Source: Owenia fusiformis
Lineage: Eukaryota > Annelida > Polychaeta > Sabellida > Oweniidae
NCBI GenBank assembly: GCA_903813345.2
Contig: CAIIXF020000006.1
Span: 14,142,348-14,206,347, forward strand
Reading direction: 5' to 3'
Length of the DNA: 64,000 bases
Part shown: positions 1 through 14,300 of the stretch, in pieces
Layout: each line of letters opens with the position of its first letter
How positions within the stretch are numbered: the stretch's first letter is position 1
The notes under the pieces: generated by a model
What the model was told of the DNA's origin: nothing
The model's input: the letters and a program-made list of their open reading frames with translations, nothing else
Databases searched by the model: none
Program-made: the position numbers and the translations under genes

Positions 1-921
1 GTAATAGTGTGCAAGTGTAGGTAGTTTAGGACTAGAAATTGGGTCAATCAAAGATTGATCCAATTGGTTATGAAAGTATGACTAGGACAGTGCTATACTT
101 CTCTAATAATTTAAATGCCCTCTCTCCCTGTAATGTGACATTTTCTTAGAATAGTCACTTAGAATAGTGCACTTAGAATAGTCAAATAACCTTTATAGTT
201 GTTGATTATGGAATCAAATTGTACTTTTATATATAAATAGACTATACAAATACATTGAATAATAATACAATAACGTCATTTCAAAGGGCAATATAGTGAA
301 ATATTGGACCTAGGGCCGACCACCACTATGACGTCACATATTGCTCAGGTCGATATAGTAAAATGAATGCCTTCTAAACTAGCACTAAAACCCCTAGAAC
401 TGGCCCGGCAAGGTGGTAATAATGATCAATAATATTCCTCACATGAGTGCCATAATACATGTCTAGAGCTATCCCTACCCTTATCCCCTATTTAGGAGCA
501 GACCGGGAGATTTTCTTATGAACAAATGATGACCAATATTGATAGACATCCTCAGACAAAAGAATTAAACAAGTTGTCAGAATTAAATATAATATTGTTA
601 CTCTTGGCTAGAGGTACTATTAATACCCTCTGAGTGCTTCGAATGATTTCACATTTTGATGCTTATCAGGCCTTAAATAGATTTTAGGGTTTTCATGAGT
701 AGTTTTCTGAAGTACTGATTTTGACCAAGAATAATTTTATTATGGCATTTTGAAAAAGTGCTACATTGTTGTAATATTATCTTGTCCCTCAACTAAACTT
801 GGCACCTAAATTTCAGGTAAACCACTTATCTTGGAACTTAGTACTTTTAAGAGAGTAGAATGAAGGCCTCAAACTCCTGCAAAGGGTAAATGATTTTATG
901 TGTCATTCTTATTATTTCCAG
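1..921 (+). other. HMCN1: Intron upstream of first visible exon
   Basis: AT-rich sequence with no coding exon seen. It ends in a pyrimidine-rich tract and the AG at 920-921. Positions about 262-420 carry one copy of a dispersed repeat that recurs at 51140-51276 (separate entry). Confidence 0.75.
262..420. repeat. Dispersed repeat family H, copy 1
   Basis: Begins with acaataacgtcatt and ends near gaactggcccggcaaggtgg. The same sequence, with a shorter middle, occurs at 51140-51276 in another intron of this gene. A weaker, truncated relative (agcaatgacctcatttcaaa) is seen near 44185-44290. The two good copies agree over about 60 bases at the right end. No open reading frame is present, so it is probably a short non-autonomous element. 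Class unknown. Confidence 0.75.
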
Positions 922-3900
922 GTTGTGTTTGTGATGACAGGTGACTGTGGCAATACCTCACATCCAGGGTACAAAGCTTATGAACAGATCGCATCAACAA
1001 GTTCTGGTCAAGTCTTCCTCCTCAAGAAATCACAAGTCAACCAGGTAAGTCTGTTTCTTTGAACAGTCCTTGTATGCTCAATTAGCTTTTGAGTTTCAAA
1101 TAAAATTGACCAGCCCTCTTATTTCATTTCAACCTATATTTTATGGGAACACTTTAAGAAAAATACTATTACCGTATTCTCTGTAATTAGCGCCCAGGGC
1201 GTTTAGAAAATTGAAAATACTTTATTTAGACCATTCTAATAAGCGCCCATGTATGAAAGAAATCAGAAATCCCGAGGAATTTCATGTATGGCAATTTTTC
1301 TTGACAAGAATGCATTTTCTTCAACATATTTTTATAATAATATGACAAATGCTGTTATTGGAGAGAATACGGTAAAGATCGCTTAGACAATATTGACAGT
1401 GGTTGAAGACCCGTCTATGTCTAATTTATTTCCGGCACGCCCACTTTGTCATTATCGCCGATTACCTTCAATATTTCCACTAGAGACTGCTGGATATCGA
1501 TCTAAAGTTATACATTATTTCTAATTTGATGAGAGATCATCATTATTCGTGCAAAAGTCGTGTAAAAGTCGAGAAACATTAAAAAGAAACCAGAAAGTTC
1601 ACGACCTTGACATGCGCAGAACATCTGCGCAGTAGCTTTTGAAATTTCTGAATGCCGATAAAGAACAATTCCTTCATTCATTATGGACTATTTGGAGACA
1701 ATATTAGCATGGTATGGTGTGGGAAGCACCCATCGATAGATATGTATCGAGAGGATGCATAGAATTACAAAACGCGTCGTGTTTACAGCAGTTTTAGGGT
1801 AAGTACTCTATTATCGCCCGCTCCTGGATTTTGAGAAATATTTTTTTCCTGATATATTCTTCAATTCTTGTTGATTCCTCGATGTTTCTTGAACTTTGTG
1901 AAGCGGGATGGGCGCTTATTAGAGAGTGGGCGGTAATTACAGAGAATATGGTAGTTCATTAATTTACTGTATAGTTTACAGTGTTTCAATCTTGCTACTC
2001 ATTGATCAATATTTTGAACAATTTCTTGAATTAAAAATAAGAGTTTTGTGGCAAAACTAAGAGGAAATTGCTTAATTATTAATATTTAAGTCATACTGAA
2101 ATTACCACTTTACAAGCAGAAATTATCTTGAAGATAGCATATTTAGTAGAATTAGCCAGCTCCCCTATATGTTAAACTGAAAAGGATGGAGTCGGGGTAA
2201 TATGCGCGGATTGCCCCTAGTGAAAGGATGAAACTATTTTAGACCTTAAGTCAGTGTACATTTGCAAAAAAAAGTCCCATGTTAATTCATGATCAGATTG
2301 GTCAGAATATTCTACTGGACTTACCCAACTACAAAGGGCCTGAATGAATTGACAGGCAATATTTAGAGATTCACCAACCACTCATTTACATGGGGCAATT
2401 ACTTTTTTTCTGCACCATGATTTCTTAAGATTTAAAGAGTAAAAACCACTTTGAGTGATGTTTCTTGGGTTTATTTATTTATTTGAATGGGTTTGTAACT
2501 TGTTATTTCTGCTCCATTACTTCCAGTGAGTTCTTCATGGATCAGTTATCAAGTTGTCTGACTTTACACTTGAAACATGGGCAACTGCCGCAACTATCAA
2601 GTACTTGACTGTGTTATGCTGTCCTGTATTGTACTGTTCTGTACTGTATTGTGATGTACTGTATTGTATTGTACTGTACTGTACTGTACTGTATTATGCT
2701 GTACTGTACCATCCTTTACTGTAATGTATTGTACCATATTGTATATACTGTACTCTACTTTATTGTGCTATACTGTATTGTACTGTATAATACTGTTATA
2801 CTGTACCAAACTGTGTATACTCACGCAGTCCTAATAAGCCGCTAATGTTATCTAATAACCTTGGCAATTTTTCTTATGTACACATTTGATGATTGATCGA
2901 AATAAACTGGAATATTAAAAAAAAAAAAAAAAAAAAAGTCCTAATATAACTTCACCATTAATTTGAATTTTTGACCTACCGGATGTTTGAAAATCAAGGA
3001 TTACGAGTCTCATACTGCACTGTTTTTCTTCAAACTTGTTCCATTCAAAGCATAACACAAATCCTTTTCTGATGGTACATTATTCTCTTCAACAGAGTCG
3101 TCCCTACTTCCAGCGGCATTTTGGTCCCCAGCTGTAAGAAGGCCTTCTAACAGCTGGGGACCAAAATGCTGCTAGAACGAGGGACTCTTTCCAATAAAGT
3201 AATGCACCGACAGAAAGGCAATTTTGTTTTGCTTTTAATGGTATAAGTTTGGAGAAAAACGGTGCAGTATGAGACTCGCAATCCTTGATTTTCTGGTAGG
3301 TCAAAAATTCAAATTAACGGTCGAAGTTAGGACCGCGTGATACTGTAGTGTATTGAGCTGAACCATAGTACACTGTACTGTACAGTGAGTGGCCCACACT
3401 TTCTTAAATGGTGAACCAAAGTTGTTGAAACTATAAGAAAATCAAAATGTATATGCAGTACTGGCTCTGTTCATAAACTCAAAGATCATACAACAAAATA
3501 TTGTACTGTAAAAACTCTAAAATGTCAGTGATTCTCTCCATCATTTAGGTAAGTAGGTCAACTGCACCCACCTGATGTGTTAAATGTAAGATTGATGGAA
3601 TTGGTTTTCTGCCACTTGCAAATTCAACAAAGTGTAGAAAATTGTTGAGAGAAAAAATTTGACATATATTGCATAGCACTGCATGATTCATAAATAATGT
3701 TTTCAAAACTAAAGTGAACATGAGCATTTACATGTGGAAAAGTAATAAAATATTATTAATTTCTCTTTCACTTTCAACCCCATAGAGCTTTCATATGTTA
3801 AATATGTTAATCTTTTTGGCTGAATGAGCACCTGGACCCTCACTTACTCACTTAGACATGTTATCATTGTCACTCTGACCCAAAATAAACAAAACCAAAA

Positions 3901-5373
3901 TTTGAAATGTCTTGTCAGCACTTTTGAAACCTGAAGTTAGCTGTCAATATGGAATTAAAAATTAATGCTGTAAAGAGACGTGTAACTAATTATAAATTAT
4001 ACAGAAGTTTTAAAAAATCCGATATTTCTTTCAAATCTGAGAGAAAACCATGCAGAATTAACACAATTGAGGCAGATTTTAGACACTGGTAGTCTGATCT
4101 TAGATACAAGGCTGAAATAACAAAAATCCACACATAACCATGGGTAATATTTCATCATAGAAAAACTATTTGCTGAACAATTCAGATTTCGATGCCTGGC
4201 TCAAAGCGAGCAAATGCAGTCATAAGCGTCTGGGTGCCACATGGATATTTCATTTTTGAGGTGGCCAACATGCAAAACTGCAGCTTTTTAAGTTAAAAAA
4301 CCTCTTGAGTCTATAAGTACGACTTGAAAAATTATATGTATGGCCTTGACATTTTTTAATAACTAAGGGACTTGAAAAACCAAACCTTCAGTAAAAGATT
4401 AGGCTTTATTTTCGTACTCATTTGGATTGAACATGTATTGAAAGGGGAGAGCCTGGACAAGGGAAGGGCTTTGGAGGGGAGGAGCTTGGAGGGCTTGGAC
4501 AGGGAGAAGCTTGGAGGGCTTGGACAGGGAGTTTGGAGGGCTTGGATGGGGAGAAGCTTGGAGGGCTTGGACAGGGAGGAGCTTGAAGGGCTTGGATGGG
4601 GAGAAGCTTGGAGGGCTTGGACAGGGAGGAGCTTGAAGGGCATGGACAGAATGATGGTGTGAACAGAGGGAGGAATAGGATGTAAGGGCCTAGGGTATGG
4701 GAGGGTGTTTGATAGGGACTAATAACCTTTTCATCAGAACTAAGATATCAATTAAGATATACAAAATCCAGGAAACTTTTGTAGGATACATGACTCGCTG
4801 CATAATCTTCACCCCAGCCTTACCATTGTAAGGTAATATATTATCATTGAAAGAGAATCTCAAATACATTTTCAGTACCATGCATGTAGAAAATCAGGTC
4901 ATCCTTGCTTATCCAGATGTCTTTGACAGATTTACTGAGAAAGTCAACAATATATATTGACTATCATGACCCTGCCATAATATGGAAACTACCTGGAGAG
5001 AATCATGATTCACAGAGAATAATTGAGAGATAATAGCTATTTTTCAAACTCAGGCTTAACATACTTATCAACACAGCCATGTAGGTGTTAATGATCACTT
5101 TATTGTATACAAATAAGATTGGGAAAAAATCACTATTTACCATCATAATTATATTGCCCTTATTTTTATAATTTCGTTAAACAGAATACTCTTGTTTTCA
5201 GGTGTTAGAATTTGTGAGAATCGCTGTCCAGACAAAGAAAGTGAATTTGTTATCCATTGATAGGGAAACAGCAGCTACTCATACATACATTTTACCCATT
5301 GACTCCAAACTTAAGGACTTCACCGTCTCTCTCAGTGGTGACAATCCCAGGATTATCCTCAAAGACCCAACGG
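922..5373 (+). CDS. HMCN1: vWA domain, C-terminal part (2 exons)
   Basis: Exons 922-1044 (phase 0 at both ends) and 5202-5373 (ends phase 1). The first encodes [10 protein letters not shown] then an ASTSSGQVF stretch; the second VLEFVRIAV, then KVNLLSID and [11 protein letters not shown]. This matches the last strands and helix of the hemicentin vWA and the short sequence after it. The metal-binding DxSxS motif belongs to exons upstream of the window and cannot be checked here. In hemicentins the vWA end faces protein partners and cell surfaces. Confidence 0.95.
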
Positions 5374-8300
5374 GTAAGTTCTGGTCTCATCTTATGGTAA
5401 GCTATTTTGTTGAAATTTATAAAAGCTAGGAAATATTGCATAAGTAAAGATGACAGAATATATATACATGTATAGTATAGTATTTTGTCAGGAAATAATG
5501 AGTCGAATCTATCAAAATTCCCCTTTGAACCAGCACATTTACTTTGTCTGAATTTTGTCTGGAATTCATTGTGCTACTGTCATGAAAAATTATGAGAAAG
5601 TTAAGTAAGCCAACGCTTTTCTGTGAGAAATGGTCTGGAAATTAAGCAATACATTACTCTTTTGAGAGAAATTGTGTGGAAATAAAGCAATGCATTGCTA
5701 TTTTGAGAGAAATTGTGTGGAATGCAATAAATTGCTCTTTTGAGAGGAACTGTGTGGAAATTAAGCAATGCATTGCTATTTTGAGAGAAATTGTGTGGAA
5801 ATAAAGCAATGCATTGCTATTTTGAGAGAAATTGTGTGGAATGCAATAAATTGCTCTTTTGAGAGGAACTGTGTGGAAATTAAGCAATGCATTGGTCTTT
5901 TGACAGGAATTGTGAGGAAATTAAGAAATACATTGTTCTTTTGAGAGAAATTGTGAGGAAATTAAGTAACTCATTGCTCATTGAGAAATTGTCAGGAATG
6001 AGTGACAACATGAGGGATTTTATCCTGGGAGCCTGAGACATGAGCAAGTTTATTTTGGGGTATTAAGTATTGCAACCAAAGTTTATTTTGGATCATAAAT
6101 GATCAAATTGAACTGAGAATAAACATTATGCATATGTTGATACATTTTCTGATTAGACCAAGGCACCAAACCACAGGAATTAATGTATTATCAGGAACAA
6201 ATGCTAATCAATTGGGGCGATGTATAATTTTAATTATCTCGGATTTCAATCCTAAGCTTGCTCTTGAATATTTTTTATTCAATTTTGAGCATTTTTGCCA
6301 ATTTTGCTTATCTCTTACACTCTCAGTCAATGAAATAATATACTCCTTCTTTGCATATTATGACAATATGATAATAATATATTAAAATAGTAAAATAATA
6401 GTAAAAATTGACATATTGGAGTCAAGGTAACAGTGTAAATATTAAACTGTGATTCTTGAGCTCTTTTTTTATACTTTCAGTATTTAGTTGGACATGATTA
6501 TTCAGTACACTCCAAAACGTTTTCCATCCATTGAATTTATTTCCATCTTTACGCCATATATTAAATGAAGTATTTGTTTTTCTTTCATTTATATACAATT
6601 GAGCGAGAGCATAAATACTTTGTTTACTTCATTTCTAGATGATTCCTCTCTTTCATGTTATTTGGAAAGCTAAAGCATGATTTGATTAAAAATAATATTT
6701 TTACCATGTGATATAAAGAATGAATGCAACTATGTTGTTAGGGAGGTGTGGAAATCGCAGACATAATGTTGAATGCTAAGATTGCAAACTCTTGAGCCCC
6801 TTACACTTTTAATATTTGATCATTCAATCCTTTTATAAGACCAATTTTTGTTCTTAATACTGGACTAAATCCGCATTGAAAACATGTTAAAACAATATCC
6901 CAGATGCGAGTAGAAGTAATCTTGATTTACGTCATTAAAAATTCAATTCAGTCAAACTGATGTCGTATTTGGAATCCACATGTAAAATTACATTTAGAAA
7001 TGTGGTTTTGAAAAGAGTTTATCAACTTTGAAAATTAAATTTTCTTTGAAAATGTGACTTCTAGGTCGGGGAGATTCCCCATAGACCCTATGTTGTAAAA
7101 CCATAAAAAGTGAAATATCTTTTCTTGTGTTGGGCAGATAATATTTTCTTTTACTGGACATATTTTAATTTGTATAACCATCAGATATATAAGGGTAATA
7201 TGAAAAGTGAACCACTAAAACTGATGCATATTCAAGTTTAAGGGAATTTCGTAATACCCTGCCATGTTAATTCCCCCGAATCAGCCACCTGGTGGCGAAA
7301 CTGGTAACTACCTAGTACCTACTCGCATCTGAGTAATTGAAAATACTGAATATTAGAGAAATACTCCATTATTTATTGATTTCTTACATTTCTTAAAACT
7401 GTCATGTCTCTCGTGTTACAACATAAAATTGCTTAAAGGACACATCTATGTTTTCAGGAAGGAGGAAGACTCCTGACAATGGTCTGAAAGAGTTGCTGAA
7501 ACTGAAAAATGTCTTCATTGTTAATATTAAGAAGCCAGATCCTGGTTTGTGGAAACTAAAGGTACAGAATTGTTGAATATTGCCCTTTGTATTTTCAACT
7601 AATGAGGATGCATTGATTTGAAGCAAAACGAATATTAAATAGCATCCCTCATATTTTTTTAAGTCTCTCATGTAATATAAAAATTTTTTGAATATCATAG
7701 AATCTTGTAGAAGGAGAAATATAAGACTTCATATGACATTTTTGTTCCTTATTATGCATTACAGTCGTGATATTTTAAATTAAAAGAATCAGGAATCAAA
7801 TTAACAAACAAATAATCAAACATCCAAACAAGCAAACAAAAACGAAATAATCACAAATAAAAAAAATGGGCAAAGAATTTTTTTTATAAATTAAAATATA
7901 ATATAAATTTCTGTTTCCAGGTTACAAGTTCAGGGCTGCACACTGTCCGAGTAACTGGACTTAGTCCTTTAGATTTTGTCCACGGATTCTCAAGGAAACC
8001 AACATTAAATCTTTTAGACACTAAACAGAGACCATTACAAGGTAAGATTTACCATTGTTTTATGCATTGAAAACTTTACAAAGGAACTCAAGAAGATTTA
8101 AGCATAATTAATTTTTTCAAAATTAGAGGGTCACATTTTTTGTCCCAATCTGTATTTGTCATTTAATTTTATTGACTCTTTCTAGGTGTTCCAACAAATG
8201 TACTTCTGAATGCAACAGGACTAGAATACCCAGGACGCATCTCTAATCTTGAGCTTGTCAATCTCCAAGGAGAATCACTTGTAGAGGTTCCCGTCATTTA

Positions 8301-11300
8301 TGACTCAGTACGACCATTTTTGTACAATGTCAGCGCCTTTATGCCACCAAATGACTTCTTTTATCTGAAGGTAAGTAAGAAAGTGAAGTTAGGACCTTTA
8401 AATGTATGTACATGTACACTCACATGAACATTTCTCAAAGTCTAGGGTAGATAAGTTTAACCCTTTGATTACTAAGTCACCATGTATTCTTGTGGAACAG
8501 GGGTTAATTGTCTTGTCGGAGATAGCTGTTGTAAAACAAATCTGCTAATTTTAAGCCAGATACTGCTATTTAATGGTTGATGTATTTTCTGTTGAATGTT
8601 TTAGAAATATAGTGCAAATTGCCAACTGTTCTTGATTTAAGGAATAAATAATGATAGGCCATTCAATATGGTGAAATTCAGCACGAGTTGGACAGAATGT
8701 TGTACAAAGCACGAACCGAAGGTGAGTGCATTTGTGCTAACATTCTGTCCAACGAGTGCTGAATTTCACCATATTGAATGGCCTATCATTATTTATTCCG
8801 ATTCAAACATAAAAATTAGTAAAAGCCGTGACTGTGGAACGGGCATGAAGGAAGAATACGCATGCTGTCAAGATTCTGAAGTCGGCCGGAAAAATGTTAG
8901 AATTTGTTTGGGCTGTTCTATTTTCCTCCCCGTTTTAGATTTTATACGGTGTATGCAGACATGGGGTGTTGATAAAATAAAAATAAATATCTATTAATAA
9001 AAAAGAACAGCTATCCCCGGACAGAGCCCCAGATGTGCAGCTGAGATGTGACGTCACTCAAAACAATGCAAATTGCAGATTGAATAGAGCATGGTCGTGC
9101 ATCTATGGAGAATTAGAGAACGTTCTATATTGGCTATGCTGCATTCTGATTGGTTGAGAAATTCGAATAGAGCACGGTCATGTTTGAATATTTTTCATTA
9201 TACATCATATGTATTGTGGTTACAAAGATGTATGTTTGAGTTGCTTGCTTGCTGCATCCCACAATTTATATATTGCAAGGTTATAATACTGCAAGGTTAT
9301 ACAATGTATTGCCACAATTTATAGACACTTTTATACAGCATCAATATATTATGCACTTTTGTACAGCCACCATGAACATGCATTGTACACTTTTATACAG
9401 GCAAAATTTATAAATACATTTTTATTCAGCCACCACAAACATGCATTATAGACTTTTATACATGCACACTTTATAAATACATTTTTGTACAGCCACCATT
9501 TATTATACGTTTTTGTACAGCTGCAATATATATACTGTTATGCAGCCACAATTTAAAAATACACTTTTATACAGACACAATTGAAATATAAAGTTTTTCA
9601 CAACCAAAATTCAATCCAGTATAACTTCCCATGTGATGGTTATGTATCACAAATGCTCCAAAAACTCAAATGCATGAGAAACATATTTATTTCTTGCATT
9701 TGTTGGATTGAGTCTATTTTGCTCTTTAGAGTGTAAACAATTGTATTGTTTTGAATAGATTTGAAATACTGCTTTTCAGCTTTTCATTGCCATGTTTTCA
9801 TTTTGCTAGAATTTTATTTCTATATAGCAATATGGAGTATTTATTTCATGTCTGTTTCATGTTTGGTTGTTCAAGTGTGGTTATTTCATGATTGTCCTTC
9901 TCATTCCTTGCTAATTCCTCTCTTTAACTGCTCCATTCAAAAGTGTAAATGTGATTTTGAAAGGCTGCTCTCTTAGCATCTGTATACATCTTTGTGTTTG
10001 AAACTTACAGAGAGACATATTAGGCAAACGGAATTATTCAAGCAAATGGAATCATTCACATCCATTTTTATATTGTCAACATTTTTCAAATCTTCTGCTT
10101 ATCGCTCATCTGTGGCTTTTCAAATGTCGATAAACATCCAGGTGGTTTGTAGACCATGGGAACCCCTTCATTCATGCTGCAAGATGGCAAGCTATGAAGA
10201 GTATCACAATTTTCCCTGTATAATATGTTGTTATCACTAAAACCAAAAAGATTCCATCAATTGATCCATCCAAGATGGAAAGTGGACAAGTATGATGACT
10301 ATTCGAAGAAAAAATATTGAAAGGTGCACAGAAGTATCTGATCAAATGATAATACCTCTATTTATCTTATGATCTGTCAGTTCTTGTGCTGTCCCAATCT
10401 GTATTGCCACTGAGATTGTCCTCATTGATCATCTCCGTAGCAATACAGAAAATATTGGTAGGGAGGGGACAATATCAGTAGCAATACAGAGAATACAGAA
10501 TACACTGTATTTCTGAGGGATTATCTCTAAAGTAAAATGTATTTGCCTAAGATCACATGATAAAAACGTTATAGAGTGATTTGAAGTGCAATACAGGATA
10601 TATTCTGCTCTCAATATTTTATTTTGGCACTCGACTTCGTCTTGTTCCAATACAGACTTTCTCGAACAGAATATATCCTGAATCATACTTCAAATCATTC
10701 AATAATTTATAGTCTCTGATTAAATTACAATACCTGAAATTGGTGAATTGAATGCTGAGTTTTACTGAGACCAACAGGTGTTTGGTAACCAACAGGAAAT
10801 CCCATTGACTGAGGCTGTTATAAGGACATGTATTTTAGTACTCCAATATATATTCAATCTATTTTCTGCTGCCCATACCTTGTTAGCAGTTGATAAATCA
10901 TGTTTTTATTTTATGACACCATGGCAACTAAAAACATCCTTGAAACATTTGGAACAGCTGTAAAAAGAGAGAACTACCTTTGTAGTATAGTAAGGCTGTT
11001 TTAAGGCAATTTTGTCATTCTTACTGCATGCTTTATGTATAGTTTCACACACAGTGAACAGCTTAAGCCAAAATCCTTGAGTCTTATTCAGTATCTTTTT
11101 TTCATATCATTCCTTCATGTACCTTTTTCCTTAAGTTCCACAAACATGTGGTTCGATTCCCACCGAGATGGATTCACTTGAGATTTGATCCTATGATTCA
11201 AATTGACCTTCACATGTCTTGTTCCTGAATTACCACAAACTTCATACCTTATGAAGGTGAAGTTATTAGTTTACAGACATTTTCACATTTCTCCTCTCAA

Positions 11301-14300
11301 AAAGTAAATGTGGATTAATTGATTTAGACATGACTGGCACGAAACAACAGAACTCAGTTCTTCTTATTTTACAGACTCATTATGGATGCAAATTGGAGGT
11401 TGGCATCATTCACACAAAACATTCTTATTCTTCAATATCATTCTCAAAAAGCAATACATTTTCCCTCTCTTCAATGTATACTAAATGGTGTTCCAGCTAA
11501 TCTCAGGTTTTTATAGTACATGTATATACAATGTACCTCCCTGTGAATATGCACCATATTTTGGTTAATTAATATGTTTACTGTATTTACATACAAATAA
11601 GCCAAGGTTTTTCAAATGTAAATGTTAAGTCTGACAAATGATTGCAAAAGTGCCAAAGAACTGATGGCTACATTACTCAATGATACACTCCAAGGTTAAC
11701 TCTTATAATATGAGTGGGTCTGAAGGCATTTTGATTCTAAATGCCCAGCTCAATATGTGATACTAACAATGTTCTTGGTCAATATATGATTTCAATGCCC
11801 AGCTCAATATTAAATAACAATTTTCTTGGTCAATATATGATTTTGGTCACTATATAATTTCAATGCACTTGGTCAATATAATGATTATGATCCTCTAAAC
11901 CAATATATGATTACAATGCCCTGAACAATTATTATTTGTAATTGCAGGTTGCTGGAACAGATTCTCAGGGGTTTAGATTCCAGCGTACCACCCCCACAGC
12001 TATCAGCCCTCAGATTCCTGAGCCCCCAGAGGTCACCATGCCCGACCTCACCCGAGGCTTCTACAATAGGGTGGCAACTCTCACTTGTACAATAATCAGT
12101 TTGGTACCTTTCCGTATGCAGTGGTATAAAGGGAATGAACCTATCGGCAACGAGCTGTTTTACACGTGAGTTTAATATTACAGTTTATGATTTTGACTCG
12201 ATGAAAAAGAAGATAAGATATGTGCATCTGATCAGCAACACATACAATTTGAGATTTGATGCATTTAAAACTATTTAATGAAGTTATTTTGAAATATGTG
12301 AGATATTTTCTTGTGGGATTTCTCTCCAATATACTGCTGAATACATGTCCATACTTACTACATGGAGTACTTGATCATTAATCACCTCCCCTACATCTAT
12401 CTATCATTTCAAAACATATGTTTGAGAAATATTATTGTTATAGGGAGTCTAAAGAGGTGGAGCTAGATGTGCCTGATGCCAATAGTTTCTCAGAGGGCGT
12501 ATACACTTGTAACGCTACCAATCCCCAGGGAGATGGATCTGCACAAACATTCCTTGACATACGTGGTAAGTACACACTTTTTAACCATTCACCTTTGTGA
12601 ATATAATAAGGTCCCTGAACTGATAGATTATGTGTCTGCACAAACTAGGCCAAAATTCTGACACAATTTGGTACATCCTCAAAATTCCTTAACAATGGAA
12701 TAACAGATTCTATTGTCTTCATTTTTGCAGACCCCCCACCAAAGATTCTCCCTCCTGCCAATGTGTCAGTGATCCCAGGCGAGAATGCTGTCCTCACATG
12801 TCTAGCATTCCATCACTATTTGCTATATCTATTGTCTTCATATTTACAGACCCCCCACCAAAGATTCTCCCTCCTGCCAATGTGTCTGTGATCCCAGGCG
12901 AGAATGCTGTCCTAACATGTCTAGCATTCCAACACTATTTGTTATATCTATTGTCTTCATATTTACAGACCCTCCACCAAAGATTCTCCCTCCTGCCAAT
13001 GTGTCTGTGATCCCAGGCGAGAATGCTGTCCTAACATGTCTAGCATTCAGCACAGTTGACTACAACCTGACCTGGTACAGAGAGAACAGTATAGAGGAAC
13101 TAAATGCCCATCCCAGAGCTAGGAAATTCTTAAATGGCTCTGTTGAGATCAGGTAAGAATGTGGCTTTATATTCTATTGAGTCAATAGATAGCTGACATC
13201 GTTTTTACTGAACACCTCTCCATTGAACACCTGTCCTTAATGAACACCATATCTATCATCATTTTTATTGTATCATTCTAAGCCACGGGTGTTTATCACT
13301 AATTGCTTAAAATTGAGTTAAATATGAACTTGATTTCTAACTGTGTAGTAAATGATTGCTTTGGTTTGTTTTGTTAGAAATGTGCAAAAAGCAGATGAGG
13401 GCAAGTTTATATGTAGAGCAATGAATGAAGGAGGATTCACTGATGCTGTCGTCCATCTAAGAGTCCAAGGTATGTTGACAGAAAGAACATTGGACTTGAC
13501 AGCTGCCAATAGATTAACTCAATGAGCCAATTTTTTTTAGCTCACATGGTGATTTTTTAATTGTGAATATATCATATTTTTCTACATTGTTAACACCAAA
13601 AACTACTTGAATGATATTGAATCTTCTAACATGAAAGATATTGAAAGAATATTTGCAAACCATACAAAGTGATTATATCATTGATATTCTGTTTTACATG
13701 TGCATTGTCAGTTGATGTATGGAATAAAGTCAGTTCACTTCTCTATAGTCTAACTGTACATTTTGATAGCTGTAGTATATAGAGTAGTACACAAAAATTT
13801 AATTTCAATTTTGAAAGTATCCTAAAACTATGTTTTCCAGACTCACCCATCGTATCTGTCAACCCTGAAACCCAAAACTTTGTGTCTGGGCAGTTAGTGA
13901 GGATCATTTGCTCGGCTATTGCTTTTCCACCACCTGAATTTGTATGGTTAAGAGAGAATAGACTCATCAGCCCATCTGGAAGGTTTGAGTTTAATGATGG
14001 TAGGTGATATTTGTGTGTAATTTCATTCATATTTCAATTTAAATTGTTTACTTCTTTCATTCTGAACAAACTTTTGAAGCCTGATAATAAATATCCATGT
14101 ACAGATTGATTCTTTTCACTTTTTTCTATGTACTCTTTTTAGAATATCTTCAAGTGTTATGAACCTGAACCTAAATGGCATTTCTCTTAACCATTTTGTA
14201 ATGTTATTCTATGAATTTTTATATAATTTAATTTGTTAACATAGAGTCCCCTAGCCAAAATTCATGCGCTTCTAACAGTGTCCTCATAGGATAATCTAAT

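Larger units (their letters stand above)
1045..5201 (+). other. HMCN1: 4.2-kb intron inside vWA, rich in repeats
   Basis: No exon seen. It contains an inverted-terminal-repeat element (1171-1952), a TACTG-type microsatellite (2610-2825), an A-tract preceded by AATAAA (2901-2937), a foldback element (2938-3332) and a purine-rich minisatellite (4446-4650). The rest is AT-rich with no recognised content. Confidence 0.8.
5374..7457 (+). other. HMCN1: 2.1-kb intron with tandem repeat and TIR element
   Basis: Contains a tandem repeat at 5640-5990 and an element with terminal inverted repeats at 6902-7330. No exon-like sequence seen in the remainder. Confidence 0.75.
8371..11947 (+). other. HMCN1: 3.6-kb intron before Ig1
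   Basis: No exon recognised. Contains a nearly perfect long hairpin (8641-8799), a 30-bp-type tandem repeat (9330-9600), another inverted repeat (10568-10712) and a short tandem repeat (11745-11925). The open frames here are inside these repeats. Confidence 0.7.

Noticed and set aside
2651-2845. LYCTVLYCI-type open frame
   Set aside because: Translation of the TACTG microsatellite.
4356-4662. 95-96-aa open frames on both strands
   Set aside because: Produced by the purine-rich minisatellite, which lacks stops. No start context or domain.
6128-6385. 85-aa AT-rich frame
   Set aside because: No domain, splice or start support; within an intron.
8668-8997. 109-aa open frame
   Set aside because: Begins inside the long hairpin element and runs through its loop and right arm. 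Not a gene.
12798-13010. Two overlapping 70-79-aa frames with repeated [11 protein letters not shown]
   Set aside because: They arise from reading through the triplicated acceptor region; only the third copy is a usable exon.
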